A stretch of 64,000 nt of DNA from Roseobacter cerasinus (GCF_009811755.1 NZ_BLIV01000001.1:682001-746000), one strand, 5' to 3'. Positions 1 through 8,030 are shown, counted from the first letter of the stretch. Program-made: numbers and translations. The notes: generated by a model from the letters alone, not told the origin.

Positions 1-837
1 CGGGATCAGAGCCAAGGGCGGCACCGGCCGCATGAACTCGACAATCGGGTCAAACCAGCCCCGGAACCAGTCGCTCAGCCCCATCGCATAGCCCAGCGGG
101 ATGCCCACCAGAGCGCCGATCACAAAGCCCACGATCACGCGGAAGAGCGAATAGCCCAGATGCTCAACCAGGGTGAAGTTGCGAAAGCCGGAGCTGACCA
201 CTTCAATGGTCCGGGTCCAGACCGCCTCGGGCGCGGGCAGGTAGAGTGGCTCCATCTGCCAGCCCTTGGCAGGCTCAAAGTTCGGTGTGCCCCGGTCGCT
301 AAGCGTGACAGTCCCGCCATCCACCGCAACCGTCTGACCGGGGGCGATGGACTGTCCGTTGACGGCCACAACAGTTGCACCGTCGTCACGGCCCAGCTCA
401 TCGTTCCGATCCACCCGGATCAGCCCCGAACGCCATTGCGCAATCGCGGCTGAATCGTTCTTGGCAAAACCATCGCCCGGGTCGACCTCGGGCGCGTCCG
501 TGCTGATTTCGCGCGGATGCACAACAACGGTGACCGTCGCATCGTCACTCTGGCCATTCGCCTCAGCCGTATAGGTGAATGTCGTTGTCCCTTCATAAGG
601 CCCCGGCGCATGCAGAAAGCCCGGCAGCAGGCTGGAGCCGGTAAAGATGCCCCACATCAGGAAGATCGTCAGGATCGAGATGATGCCCGCCGCCCGGTTG
701 GGGCGCACAGCACTTTCATCGCCAAAGGTCACCGTCTTGAGCGAGGTGTAGTCCTTGAGGCCAGCACCCTGTACGACCTTGGTCACGATGAAGAACGCCG
801 CCACAAAGATGGTGACATATATCAGCAGAGGGATCAT
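1..837 (-). CDS. tauC: Taurine ABC transporter permease TauC, partial, with a large inserted domain
   Basis: Inner-membrane permease of the taurine importer. It reads open for 279 codons from an ATG at 837 to the window edge, so the C-terminus is missing. Residues 4-20 and 51-68 are hydrophobic segments. The normal ABC permease core resumes around residue 197 (LYLPAPEAV), followed by LVEHLGYSLFRVIVGF and a PLGYAMGLS stretch, as expected for TauC/SsuC. Between them lies about 125 polar residues (about 69-195) absent from ordinary TauC. This segment is rich in Thr, Val, Asp and Gly (TFTYTAEANGQSDDATVTVV) and reads like a periplasmic beta-sandwich. The start overlaps the tauB stop by 4 bp (ATGA), which suggests translational coupling. 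The family assignment is firm. The role of the insert is unknown. Confidence 0.88.
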   Translation of the reverse strand, partial: MIPLLIYVTIFVAAFFIVTKVVQGAGLKDYTSLKTVTFGDESAVRPNRAAGIISILTIFLMWGIFTGSSLLPGFLHAPGPYEGTTTFTYTAEANGQSDDATVTVVVHPREISTDAPEVDPGDGFAKNDSAAIAQWRSGLIRVDRNDELGRDDGATVVAVNGQSIAPGQTVAVDGGTVTLSDRGTPNFEPAKGWQMEPLYLPAPEAVWTRTIEVVSSGFRNFTLVEHLGYSLFRVIVGFVIGALVGIPLGYAMGLSDWFRGWFDPIVEFMRPVPPLALIP

Positions 838-1640
838 GCCGCGTTCTCCTTCCCGCCCATGATTTCTTCTTCCATATCCCAGATCATGTTCAGGATCTCT
901 TCCCGCTTGGGCCCGAAGTCGGGGTGTTTCTTCACTTCTCGCAGATCGGCATTCACGCCGAGATCCGCAAAAGGCAGCCGGTATTCGGTGTGGATACGCC
1001 CGGGGCGCGGCGCCATCACGATCAGGCGTTCACCCAGAAGCAGCGCCTCTTCGACCGAGTGGGTGATCAGGATGATCGTCTTGCCGGTCTCTTTCCAGAG
1101 CTTCAGCACAAGGCTTTGCATCTTCTCCCGCGTGAGCGCGTCGAGCGCGCCCAGCGGTTCGTCCATCAGGATGACATCCGGGTCATTCGCCAAGCACCGC
1201 GCCAGCGCCACGCGCTGCTGCATCCCGCCCGAGAGCTCATAAACCGCCTTTTCCTTGAAGTCCTGCAGGCCCACCACGTCGAGCAGGTGGTCGACCGTCT
1301 CGTCCTTCTCGGCCTTGGGTGTGCCCTTCATCGAGGGGCCAAAGCCCACATTCTCGCGCACGGACATCCACTCAAACAGCGCGCCCTGCTGGAACACCAT
1401 GCCACGCTCGGCATCCGGCCCGGTCACCTTGTGACCATTCAGGATCAGCTCTCCGCTGGTAGGCGCCAGAAACCCCGCCACGATGTTCAGCAATGTGGTC
1501 TTGCCGCAGCCCGAGGGCCCCAGCACGCTGAGCAACTCGCCCGCCTTGAGGTCGAGTGAGACGTCCTGCAAAGCCTGCACATGGCTGCCATTCGGCAGAT
1601 CAAAGCGCATCGATAAACTATTTATGGATAATCCGGTCAT
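834..1640 (-). CDS. tauB: Taurine ABC transporter ATP-binding protein TauB
   Basis: Cytoplasmic ATPase that powers taurine import with TauA and TauC. The 268 residues match the usual length. Visible motifs are the Walker [10 protein letters not shown] (41-49), the ABC signature LSGGMQQR (136-143) and the Walker B VILMDEP beginning near residue 156. A downstream ITHSVEEA carries the switch histidine. The nearest families are the TauB/SsuB/nitrate-type ATPases. The gene lies between tauA and tauC in one operon, and its sulfonate specificity is inferred from that context and from tpa, xsc and tauR nearby. Confidence 0.93.
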   Translation of the reverse strand: MTGLSINSLSMRFDLPNGSHVQALQDVSLDLKAGELLSVLGPSGCGKTTLLNIVAGFLAPTSGELILNGHKVTGPDAERGMVFQQGALFEWMSVRENVGFGPSMKGTPKAEKDETVDHLLDVVGLQDFKEKAVYELSGGMQQRVALARCLANDPDVILMDEPLGALDALTREKMQSLVLKLWKETGKTIILITHSVEEALLLGERLIVMAPRPGRIHTEYRLPFADLGVNADLREVKKHPDFGPKREEILNMIWDMEEEIMGGKENAA

Positions 1641-1683
1641 GTCATCACGTCCCCACCTATTGCCCGCGCATAGCGGAAAAATG

Positions 1684-1743
1684 GGCGGGGTTGACCCCGC
1701 CTTCTGCCTTGTTTGCGAAGCGGCGCGGGACTGTCCCGCGCCG
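1684..1743 (-). promoter_or_regulatory. Two consecutive stem-loops in the tauA-tauB gap
   Basis: The 113-bp gap between tauA and tauB holds two perfect inverted repeats. One is GGCGGGG/CCCCGCC with a 4-nt loop (1684-1701). The other is a 10-bp stem, CGGCGCGGGA/TCCCGCGCCG, with a 3-nt loop (1721-1743). Neither is followed by a T tract in the direction of transcription. In many importers such hairpins protect the 3' end of the binding-protein message so that it outnumbers the permease and ATPase transcripts. That role is inferred here. Confidence 0.7.
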
Positions 1744-1753
1744 CCCGGCGACT

Positions 1754-2755
1754 TTACATTTCGCTCGCAGCTTGCAGCGGGCCCGTGTTCACCGAGTCCT
1801 CATAGCTGTCGAGTGCCGACCCGATTGAACCGGCCTCCACAAACACGCCTGCCACGCCCTGCATGAAGGGGGCAGCGTTTCCGCCCAACCACTTCTCGGA
1901 AAGCTGTTCTTCAATCGAGGGGAAGGTAAATCCGCCAATGGCGGTGCGCGCGGCGTCGAGATCCATACCGGCCTGCTGTGCAATCACAGACAGCATCTCT
2001 TCGCTTTGGTTCGCGGTCCAGTCGGCATTGGCATCTGCGGTGACTTTGAGGAATTTGGCCACGACATCGCCGTTCTCCGCGATGAAGGACGCCGGTGCCG
2101 ATGTGACATCAAACACAAGAATACCAAGCTCTTCCTTTTCCGCGCCGGTCAACAGCACGTTGCCATATTCCATCATCCGGCCCAGGCCACCGCCAAAACC
2201 ACAGGCGAAATCCACAGCCTTCTGGCTCAAAGCGGCTGCACCCTCTGGCGGCGCCATGTCCACGACCTGTAGGGTGGATACATCAACACCGAAATGGTCC
2301 ATCTGCCGCAGGAAGCCGTAGTGCGCGGCTGTCCCCAGCGGCACGGCCACTTTCTTGCCTGCCAGCTCACCAGCGGTCTCCTTGTCGATCTCCAGATCAG
2401 CATGCACAACGCAGTTGTCGTTCTCCGAATAGGATACGGCCACATCCACTGTCTGAATGTCCTGGCCGCCGGAGGTCGCAATCACGAAAGGCGGCACACC
2501 CTGCGAGACAGACATCTGCACGTCACCCGACGCCATTGCTGCCGACATCGCCGTGCCGGTTTCGAACGACACCCAGTTCACTTTCATCCCCAGCGCTTCA
2601 TCATAAGCACCGGAGGCTTTGGCCGCCAGGAACGGCATCGGCCACTCAAGGAAGTAGCCAATGGTGATCTCACCATGGCCATCCGCCGCCGCACTCTGCA
2701 CGCTCAGCGCCATCACGGCACCTGCTACAAAAGCACATGTTGTCTTCTTGATCAT
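1754..2755 (-). CDS. tauA: Taurine-binding periplasmic protein TauA
   Basis: Substrate-binding protein of the taurine ABC importer, 333 residues. I chose the ATG at 2755 because it gives a clean signal peptide (MIKKTTCAFVAGAVMALSVQ, cut near SAAA) and has GGGAGAACGAA just upstream. A longer upstream reading adds 19 non-conserved residues. The mature part starts ITIGYFLEWPMPF and carries AMASGDVQMSVSQGVPP, typical of the TauA/SsuA/NMT1-like fold. It is the first gene of tauABC, with two hairpins behind it. A related sulfonate or other substrate is possible, but the catabolic neighbours favour taurine. Confidence 0.92.
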   Translation of the reverse strand: MIKKTTCAFVAGAVMALSVQSAAADGHGEITIGYFLEWPMPFLAAKASGAYDEALGMKVNWVSFETGTAMSAAMASGDVQMSVSQGVPPFVIATSGGQDIQTVDVAVSYSENDNCVVHADLEIDKETAGELAGKKVAVPLGTAAHYGFLRQMDHFGVDVSTLQVVDMAPPEGAAALSQKAVDFACGFGGGLGRMMEYGNVLLTGAEKEELGILVFDVTSAPASFIAENGDVVAKFLKVTADANADWTANQSEEMLSVIAQQAGMDLDAARTAIGGFTFPSIEEQLSEKWLGGNAAPFMQGVAGVFVEAGSIGSALDSYEDSVNTGPLQAASEM

Positions 2756-3076
2756 TTCGTTCTCCCGTTGATCATACGCCAGCCCTTCCAGACCGGCCTT
2801 CATTTGGTGCACTGCGGCTTGTCACCGCCATTGCTCTTCGTTTGCACGTGAATATCCAATGTCAGAAATGCACTGCCTGCAAGAGCATTATTGATACAAA
2901 ACTGTCATTCGGATGAAACTGCCCGAAAAATGCGCCTCTCTTCTTATCTGCCTGCAGAAAACTGCAAACCCTTGAAAAACAAGATTTCAATTTCCCGAAG
3001 CCAAACCGCTGTTCTGGCCGTTTGTGCGCGCATAGTGGCGTGGGATACCCCAGAGAAAACGTCCACTTTTGCCTCC

Positions 3077-3410
3077 TCAATGAGTCCAGTTTTTACCTGA
3101 GGCATCCGCCTTCCAGTCCATCTGATCGCGCAGGCCCAGCGTCACCACCGGCAGTACCGGGTTCACCTGAGTTCCATGACATCCCCTAGCCCCAAAGCCC
3201 ACGCCCCCCGTCTCGAAAGCGGAGACCACGTGACCCAGCGTCGGGCGCGGTCACCCGCCAAAGTGCGTCAGGGATCTGCATCAGCCATCCGTCGCTCACA
3301 AAAGCGGCACCGGTCAACGGGGCCAAAAGACTGCAGATTTGACGCGGGCGGCTCAATTGGCCCACAATAACAGGGCGATGCGACCGATATCGCTTGATTG
3401 CGCCCAGCAT
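3077..3410 (-). pseudogene. Decayed coding remnant between tauA and tpa, family not recognised
   Basis: The 780-bp tauA-tpa gap contains no intact gene. On the minus strand two neighbouring frames look coding by codon choice. The first begins at 3410 and includes PLTGAAFVSDGWLMQIPDAL before degenerating near 3240. The second, in another frame, includes NPVLPVVTLGLRDQMDWKAD and ends at a TGA at 3077-3079. The two frames differ by one position, as if joined by a frameshift. I cannot name the family. The rest of the gap (2756-3076 and 3411-3535) carries the tauA and tpa control regions. Confidence 0.3.
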
Positions 3411-3440
3411 CTGGATCTATCGTTGCAGCACATCTGGCCC
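3408..3440 (+). promoter_or_regulatory. Putative TauR operator upstream of tpa (direct repeat)
   Basis: Two half-sites, CATCTGGATCTA (3408-3419) and CATCTGGCCC (3431-3440), put CTGG cores exactly 23 bp apart, about two helical turns. They end about 95 bp before the tpa start. The same arrangement, with nearly the same bases, lies before xsc. MocR-type regulators such as TauR, GabR and PdxR are known to bind direct repeats. Assignment to TauR is inferred from the shared pattern. Confidence 0.55.
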
Positions 3441-3535
3441 TACTGCGGGTGCCACAAAAACAGTCATGTCAGCCAAATCCGGATTGCTCGCCATCCGATT
3501 TCACCTGATTCTACGCCAACAGAAAGGCCCGACCC

Positions 3536-4930
3536 ATGGACGGTAATTTCAACGAGAACGACCTCAGCCGCGTCGTCGAAGCGGACCGCGCAAATGTCTG
3601 GCACCACCTGATCCAGCACCAGCCTTTCTTTACAGGCGCTGATCCCAAGATCATCATCGAAGGCAAGGGCCTGCGGGTCTGGGACCAGAAGGGCATCGAG
3701 CACATCGACGCTGTCTCGGGCGGTGTCTGGACAGTCAACGTGGGCTATGGCCGCGAGAGCATGGGCGACGCGGTGCGCGACGCCATCGTGAAAATGAACT
3801 TCTTTGGCGGCACCGTGGGCTCGATCCCCGGCGCGCTCTTTGCCGAAAAGCTTCTGACCAAGATGCCCGGGCTCGACCGCGTCTACTATGCCAACTCCGG
3901 CTCCGAGGCGAATGAGAAGGCCTTCAAGATGGTCCGCCAGATCGCGCACAAGCGCTATGGCGGCAAGAAGCACAAGATCCTCTACCGTGATCGCGACTAC
4001 CACGGCACCACCATTGCCTGCCTCTCAGCGGGTGGCCAGGATGAGCGCAACGCGCAGTATGGTCCTTACACGCCCGGCTTCATCCGTGTGCCGCACTGCC
4101 TGGAATACCGCAAGCACGAGCAGGAGGGCGCGCCCGAGCAGAATTACGGCGAATGGGCTGCCAATCAGATCGAAGAGATCATCCTGCGCGAAGGCCCCGA
4201 CACCGTGGGCGCGCTCTGCCTTGAGCCTATCACAGCGGGTGGCGGCGTGATTGAAGCGCCAGAAGGCTACTGGCCGCGCGTTGCCGAGATCTGCAAAAAA
4301 TACGACATCCTGCTGCACATCGACGAGGTCGTCTGCGGCGTGGGCCGGACAGGCACATGGTTCGGTTACCAGCACTACGGCATCCAGCCGGACATGGTGA
4401 CCATGGCAAAAGGTGTGGCCTCTGGCTACGCGGCGATTTCCTGCCTCGCGACCACCGAAGCCGTGTTCGACATGTTCAAGGACGACACCTCGGATCACCT
4501 CAACTACTTCCGCGACATCTCCACCTTCGGCGGCTGCACCGCAGGCCCGGCGGCGGCGCTGGAGAACATGCGCATCATCGAGGATGAAAACCTGCTCGAA
4601 AACACCACTGCCATGGGCGACTACATGCTGGGCAAGCTGGGCGAGCTGAAAGACAAGCACGCCGTCATCGGCGACGTGCGCGGCAAGGGTCTTTTCCTGG
4701 GTGCGGAGCTGGTGAAAGACCGCGAGAGCCGCGACCCGGCTGATGAGAAGATGGTGCAAGCCGTTGTTGGCGACTGCATGAAGCAGGCGGTGGTCATCGG
4801 CGCCACCAACCGCTCGCTGCCCGGCAAGAACAATACACTGTGTTTCTCACCCGCGCTGATCGCAACCAAAGACGACATCGATCAGATCTGTGCGGCGGTC
4901 GACGGCGCACTGACCCGCGTCTTTGGCTAA
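3536..4930 (+). CDS. tpa: Taurine:pyruvate aminotransferase
   Basis: Cytoplasmic PLP enzyme that transfers the amino group of taurine to pyruvate, giving sulfoacetaldehyde and alanine. At 464 residues it is a class III aminotransferase of normal length. Visible features are the NSGSEANEKAFK cofactor-phosphate region, the conserved Asp at about 263 in HIDEVVCGVGRTG and the Schiff-base Lys292 in MVTMAKGVASGY. The ATG at 3536 has AGAAAGG upstream. It is divergent from tauABC across a long control region. The exact amine donor cannot be proven from sequence, since beta-alanine:pyruvate enzymes are close relatives, but context with tauABC, tauR and xsc supports Tpa. Confidence 0.93.
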   Translation: MDGNFNENDLSRVVEADRANVWHHLIQHQPFFTGADPKIIIEGKGLRVWDQKGIEHIDAVSGGVWTVNVGYGRESMGDAVRDAIVKMNFFGGTVGSIPGALFAEKLLTKMPGLDRVYYANSGSEANEKAFKMVRQIAHKRYGGKKHKILYRDRDYHGTTIACLSAGGQDERNAQYGPYTPGFIRVPHCLEYRKHEQEGAPEQNYGEWAANQIEEIILREGPDTVGALCLEPITAGGGVIEAPEGYWPRVAEICKKYDILLHIDEVVCGVGRTGTWFGYQHYGIQPDMVTMAKGVASGYAAISCLATTEAVFDMFKDDTSDHLNYFRDISTFGGCTAGPAAALENMRIIEDENLLENTTAMGDYMLGKLGELKDKHAVIGDVRGKGLFLGAELVKDRESRDPADEKMVQAVVGDCMKQAVVIGATNRSLPGKNNTLCFSPALIATKDDIDQICAAVDGALTRVFG

Positions 4931-4931
4931 A

Positions 4932-6272
4932 TCATCTGTCCTCCGCGCCCCGCGCGGAGGATACCCCCGGTGCCATGGGGGCCAGGAGCGGGTTGATCCG
5001 AGCCAGCCCTGCCATTTCCTTACACATCGGCCCCGCGTCATGTTGCGTGAGCCAAGCCGTGTAGTCCTCCGGGAAGTATGCGCTCTTGCTGAGGCGTATA
5101 CCATCCCAGTCCTGCGGCAGATCGTCAGAGCGATGGAGAACAGTGACACCGTTCAACGGATCCTGTGCGTCCTGCCGCACAAGGATGTTGCCAAAGCCAG
5201 ACATCGAATGCGGCACCCTCTTGAAGAAGACCGATGTTCCGACATGCACGTGACAGTCCGCACAGAATAAGGCTGCGACATAGGACGCCTGGAAGACAAG
5301 CTTGTAGGACGCGTTGCGCAAGAAGACCGGTTCGGCGATCATAACACTGCGCAGATGCACCTCCGCTTCGATATAGGGGTGGCCAATCTCTTCAAGGATC
5401 ATCAGCGCACCTAGGGCAACACCGCCGTGGCGATCCTGGGTCAATAACCGTAGCGCCTCGATGACCCGCGCGCCCAACGCCTTGCTGGTTGTCAAAGTGA
5501 CGATCGCACCCAGCGTTGCTGTGCTCGGGTGTGAGTGCAGGATGTGATCCTGGTTGAACCCCAGTCCACACCCCTCGCGCGATGTGATTTGGCTGACTAC
5601 CGGGTCATCCACGCCCGCAACCCCGAAGGAGCGCAGCCACTCGCCCAAGGGTCGCGCGTCGATGGAGGCAAGCATCTGATCACGCAGCTGGTTCACCAGA
5701 TTCAGCGTCATGATTTCGTTCTGCATCGCCGCCGCTTGCGCCTGTTCCTGCAACCGCTGCGTCTGGCTCTCCATGAAGCGGGTCTGGGCGTCCATCAGCT
5801 CCTGTTGGGCCTGCATCACGCGGGTCTGATCCTCCAGCTTGGCTATCTGCTCGAAGAGCAGCACCGTCCCGGTGAAAGACGCAAACGCCAGCAGAAGCGC
5901 CAGCGCCGTGCCGATCACCCAGCGATAGAAATTCGACCACGCGTACCAGCCCAGCACCACCCGGGCGAGCTTGTCGGCCTCGCGCTCCGCCGCCGCCCGG
6001 TCCTGCGCCACCGCCGCCGAGACACCCGAGATCAGCGTGAACGAGATGTCCTCTACCGTCGCCTCTGCGCGGCCTGTGAGCCTGCGCAGGATCACCCCGC
6101 GAAAAAGCAGGCCGATCACCAGCAGGCCGACACAGGTGCAGATCACGATGAAAAAGGTCGCGGCCCAGTCGCGGGCAAACCCTTGCGTGACGCCCCAGGC
6201 CCCGACCGCCACAGGCACAATCACGAGGGCCGCCGCGAAAAACCCGATCCAGAACGACAGATGACGCGACAT
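4932..6272 (-). CDS. Unknown membrane protein with coiled coil and a CxxCH motif
   Basis: I do not recognise the family (446 residues). Hydrophobic segments at about 5-28, 35-57 and 118-140 suggest three membrane passes. Positive residues (RGVILRRLTGR) after the second segment would put the C-terminal two thirds in the periplasm. A glutamine-rich heptad-like stretch follows (about 143-190, with QTRVMQAQQELMDAQTRFME), predicting a coiled coil. The C-terminal domain contains FCADCHVH, so C337-x-x-C340-H341 matches a haem c attachment motif, though one such match can be chance. The gene converges on tpa and ends 2 bp from it. It breaks the tau gene set and its function is unknown. Confidence 0.8.
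   Translation of the reverse strand: MSRHLSFWIGFFAAALVIVPVAVGAWGVTQGFARDWAATFFIVICTCVGLLVIGLLFRGVILRRLTGRAEATVEDISFTLISGVSAAVAQDRAAAEREADKLARVVLGWYAWSNFYRWVIGTALALLLAFASFTGTVLLFEQIAKLEDQTRVMQAQQELMDAQTRFMESQTQRLQEQAQAAAMQNEIMTLNLVNQLRDQMLASIDARPLGEWLRSFGVAGVDDPVVSQITSREGCGLGFNQDHILHSHPSTATLGAIVTLTTSKALGARVIEALRLLTQDRHGGVALGALMILEEIGHPYIEAEVHLRSVMIAEPVFLRNASYKLVFQASYVAALFCADCHVHVGTSVFFKRVPHSMSGFGNILVRQDAQDPLNGVTVLHRSDDLPQDWDGIRLSKSAYFPEDYTAWLTQHDAGPMCKEMAGLARINPLLAPMAPGVSSARGAEDR
4939..4961. terminator. Hairpin at the tpa / membrane-protein convergence
   Basis: A perfect 9-bp stem, TCCTCCGCG (4939-4947) and CGCGGAGGA (4953-4961), has a 5-nt loop just after the tpa stop. It also lies within the last codons of the convergent minus-strand gene. 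A CCCCC/GGGGG stem follows at about 4964-4982. There is no clear T tract, so function as a terminator is likely but not shown. Confidence 0.55.
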
Positions 6273-6450
6273 GGCATTCCCAAGTTGACCCTCGCCGCCG
6301 CAACTCTGCCACAGCCACGCAAAACGGCCAAAACCAAATCGCTTGCCCCCCGCATCGGCGTCTTTCCGCGCGCCACCTGGTCACGGCGCATTTCAAACGG
6401 AACCTCCCATGAGACGGCACGTTGAGAGGTCAGTGTAAAGGAGTAAGCGA

Positions 6451-6714
6451 ATGCGTAAGATTGTTCTCACATTGCCGCTGATCGCGGCGGTTGCGGCCTG
6501 CGCCACGCAGGATCAAAACACCATCGCGGGCACACTCGGCGGGGCTGCGGCTGGGTATGCTCTGGATGACAACGACCGTGGTCGGGGCGCGCTGGTCGGC
6601 GCCGCCGCTGGCGCCATCGCAGGCAACCAGCTTGTCCGCCCGACCGGTACAAACAGCCGCAACTGCACTTATCAGAACCCGGACGGCTCCCGCTACACGG
6701 CGGCCTGTCCCTGA
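6451..6714 (+). CDS. Small glycine-zipper outer-membrane lipoprotein
   Basis: An 87-residue protein with a lipoprotein signal (AAVAAC, Cys near residue 17). Two Gly/Ala-rich zipper segments follow (TLGGAAAGYA and ALVGAAAGAIAGNQL), resembling the 2TM glycine-zipper family (OsmB/SlyB/YmgG-like). The tail holds two further cysteines (NCTYQ and AACP). The strong ribosome site AAAGGAG lies before the ATG at 6451. Such proteins sit in the envelope and often respond to stress, but no precise role can be given. Confidence 0.8.
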   Translation: MRKIVLTLPLIAAVAACATQDQNTIAGTLGGAAAGYALDDNDRGRGALVGAAAGAIAGNQLVRPTGTNSRNCTYQNPDGSRYTAACP

Positions 6715-6721
6715 TGCGGCA

Positions 6722-6759
6722 CCCGCGGGCCGGGGCTGTCCCTCTCCCCGGCCCGCGGG
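6722..6759. terminator. Strong bidirectional stem-loop
   Basis: A perfect 14-bp inverted repeat, CCCGCGGGCCGGGG (6722-6735) and CCCCGGCCCGCGGG (6746-6759), has a 10-nt loop between the convergent lipoprotein and DUF465 genes. It is very GC-rich and lacks a T tract. A two-way terminator is the simplest reading. Confidence 0.65.
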
Positions 6760-6774
6760 CTGTCCGCCCGCAGG

Positions 6775-7014
6775 TCAGACCATAGCCAGTTGACCAGCTA
6801 TTTCGTCCTTCAGATGCAGGCGCTCCTTGCGCATCTCCAGCATGTGGAAATCATCCGTCGGCTCCACATTGGTTTCGGCCCTATGGATGGCGCGGTTCAG
6901 CGCATGATAACTGTCCAAAAGCTTCCTGAAGCGCGGATCAATCAGCTTTCGCGCGCCGATCTGCTGCGCGCGATCAGGGAACTCTTCATAGACATTATGG
7001 GGGACGTGGCTCAT
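6775..7014 (-). CDS. DUF465 (YdcH-like) small protein
   Basis: A 79-residue, charged, helical protein. HMLEMRKERLHLKDEI near the C-terminus is the signature region of the DUF465/YdcH family. The N-terminal part (FRKLLDSYHALNRAIHRAE) should form a helix that pairs with it as a hairpin. No biochemical function is established for the family. It lies 17 bp behind ppk2 on the same strand and may be co-transcribed. Confidence 0.85.
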   Translation of the reverse strand: MSHVPHNVYEEFPDRAQQIGARKLIDPRFRKLLDSYHALNRAIHRAETNVEPTDDFHMLEMRKERLHLKDEIAGQLAMV

Positions 7015-7031
7015 GTCGATCTCCTTTTTTC

Positions 7032-7919
7032 TTATGTACGACGTCGGGATTTGGGGTGCAGGGAGGACGCCAGGATGTGGTCCGATGAATGAACCACATG
7101 GCTCGCGGTACGCACGATCAGCGGGTCAGGCGCAACAGCAACAGCCTCATCCCGATCCGGATAATCAAAGGCGGCGAGGAAGTGCCTCATGCAGTTCAGC
7201 CGCGCCCGCTTCTTATCGTTAGAGCGGATGACCGTCCAAGGCGCATCAGCCGTGTCGGTGTAGAAGAACATGGCCTCCTTTGCCTCGGTATAGTCGTCCC
7301 ATTTGTCCAGACTGGCCCGGTCAATGGGTGAGAGCTTCCATTGCTTCAAAGGGTCGGTCTCGCGTGAGGTAAACCGCGCGCGCTGCTCGGCGCGCGTGAC
7401 CGAAAACCAGTATTTGAACAAACGAATGCCCGAGCGTGTCAGCATCCGCTCGAACTTCGGGGTCTGACGCATGAACTCCAGATAATCGCCCGGCGCGCAA
7501 AAGTTCATCACCCGCTCGACGCCCGCACGGTTGTACCAGCTGCGGTCATAGAGCACGACCTCGCCATCCGTTGGCAAATGCTTGATGTAGCGCTGAAAAA
7601 ACCACTGGCCGCGTTCTTCGTCCGTGGGCTTATTCAGCGCTACGACACGCGCCTGCCGGGGGTTGAGATGCTCCATGAACCGTTTGATGGTGCCACCCTT
7701 GCCCGCAGCATCGCGGCCCTCAAAGAGCATCACCACCTTCTGCCCGGTCTCGTGCAGCCAGTGCTGCACCTTGAGCAGTTCGACCTGGAGCGCGGCTTTC
7801 TCCGCCTCGTACCGGGCGCGATCAAGCTTGGTGTCGTAGGGGTAATCTTCCTGTTCAAACCCTAGTCCCGCAACAGCAGCGGGATCCGGACCTGATTTTT
7901 CCAGAACCGCATCTTTCAT
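7032..7919 (-). CDS. ppk2: Polyphosphate kinase 2
   Basis: Single-domain PPK2, 295 residues, transferring phosphate between polyphosphate and nucleotides. The Walker A-like MLFEGRDAAGKGGTIKRF, the lid-region sequence NKPTDEERGQWFFQRY, and the Walker B-like VVLYDRSWYNRAGVERVM are all visible. Length and single domain fit class I PPK2, which mainly uses ADP or GDP. Nucleotide preference cannot be read from sequence. It is divergent from tauR, and two FNR/CRP-family-like boxes lie just upstream, hinting at control by oxygen or a related signal. Confidence 0.93.
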   Translation of the reverse strand: MKDAVLEKSGPDPAAVAGLGFEQEDYPYDTKLDRARYEAEKAALQVELLKVQHWLHETGQKVVMLFEGRDAAGKGGTIKRFMEHLNPRQARVVALNKPTDEERGQWFFQRYIKHLPTDGEVVLYDRSWYNRAGVERVMNFCAPGDYLEFMRQTPKFERMLTRSGIRLFKYWFSVTRAEQRARFTSRETDPLKQWKLSPIDRASLDKWDDYTEAKEAMFFYTDTADAPWTVIRSNDKKRARLNCMRHFLAAFDYPDRDEAVAVAPDPLIVRTASHVVHSSDHILASSLHPKSRRRT

Positions 7920-7974
7920 GGCATTATCCTTTCGTTGAGCGCGATTCTTCTGCGCCTAAAAAACCGATCTGTCT

Positions 7975-8030
7975 CTGATATCGATCAAGGCGTGGCGCAT
8001 TTTCTGGCTCTGCGTCTTGATCAGCTGCAA
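7975..8030 (-). promoter_or_regulatory. FNR/Dnr-like boxes upstream of ppk2
   Basis: CTGAT-ATCG-ATCAA (7975-7988) differs by one base from the FNR-type palindrome TTGAT-N4-ATCAA. It lies 56 bp before the ppk2 start. A weaker copy, TTGAT-CAGC-TGCAA, is at 8017-8030, 42 bp further away. The rest of this 346-bp divergent gap (7920-8265) is partly AT-rich, notably 8100-8160, and should hold the ppk2 and tauR promoters. Confidence 0.45.
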
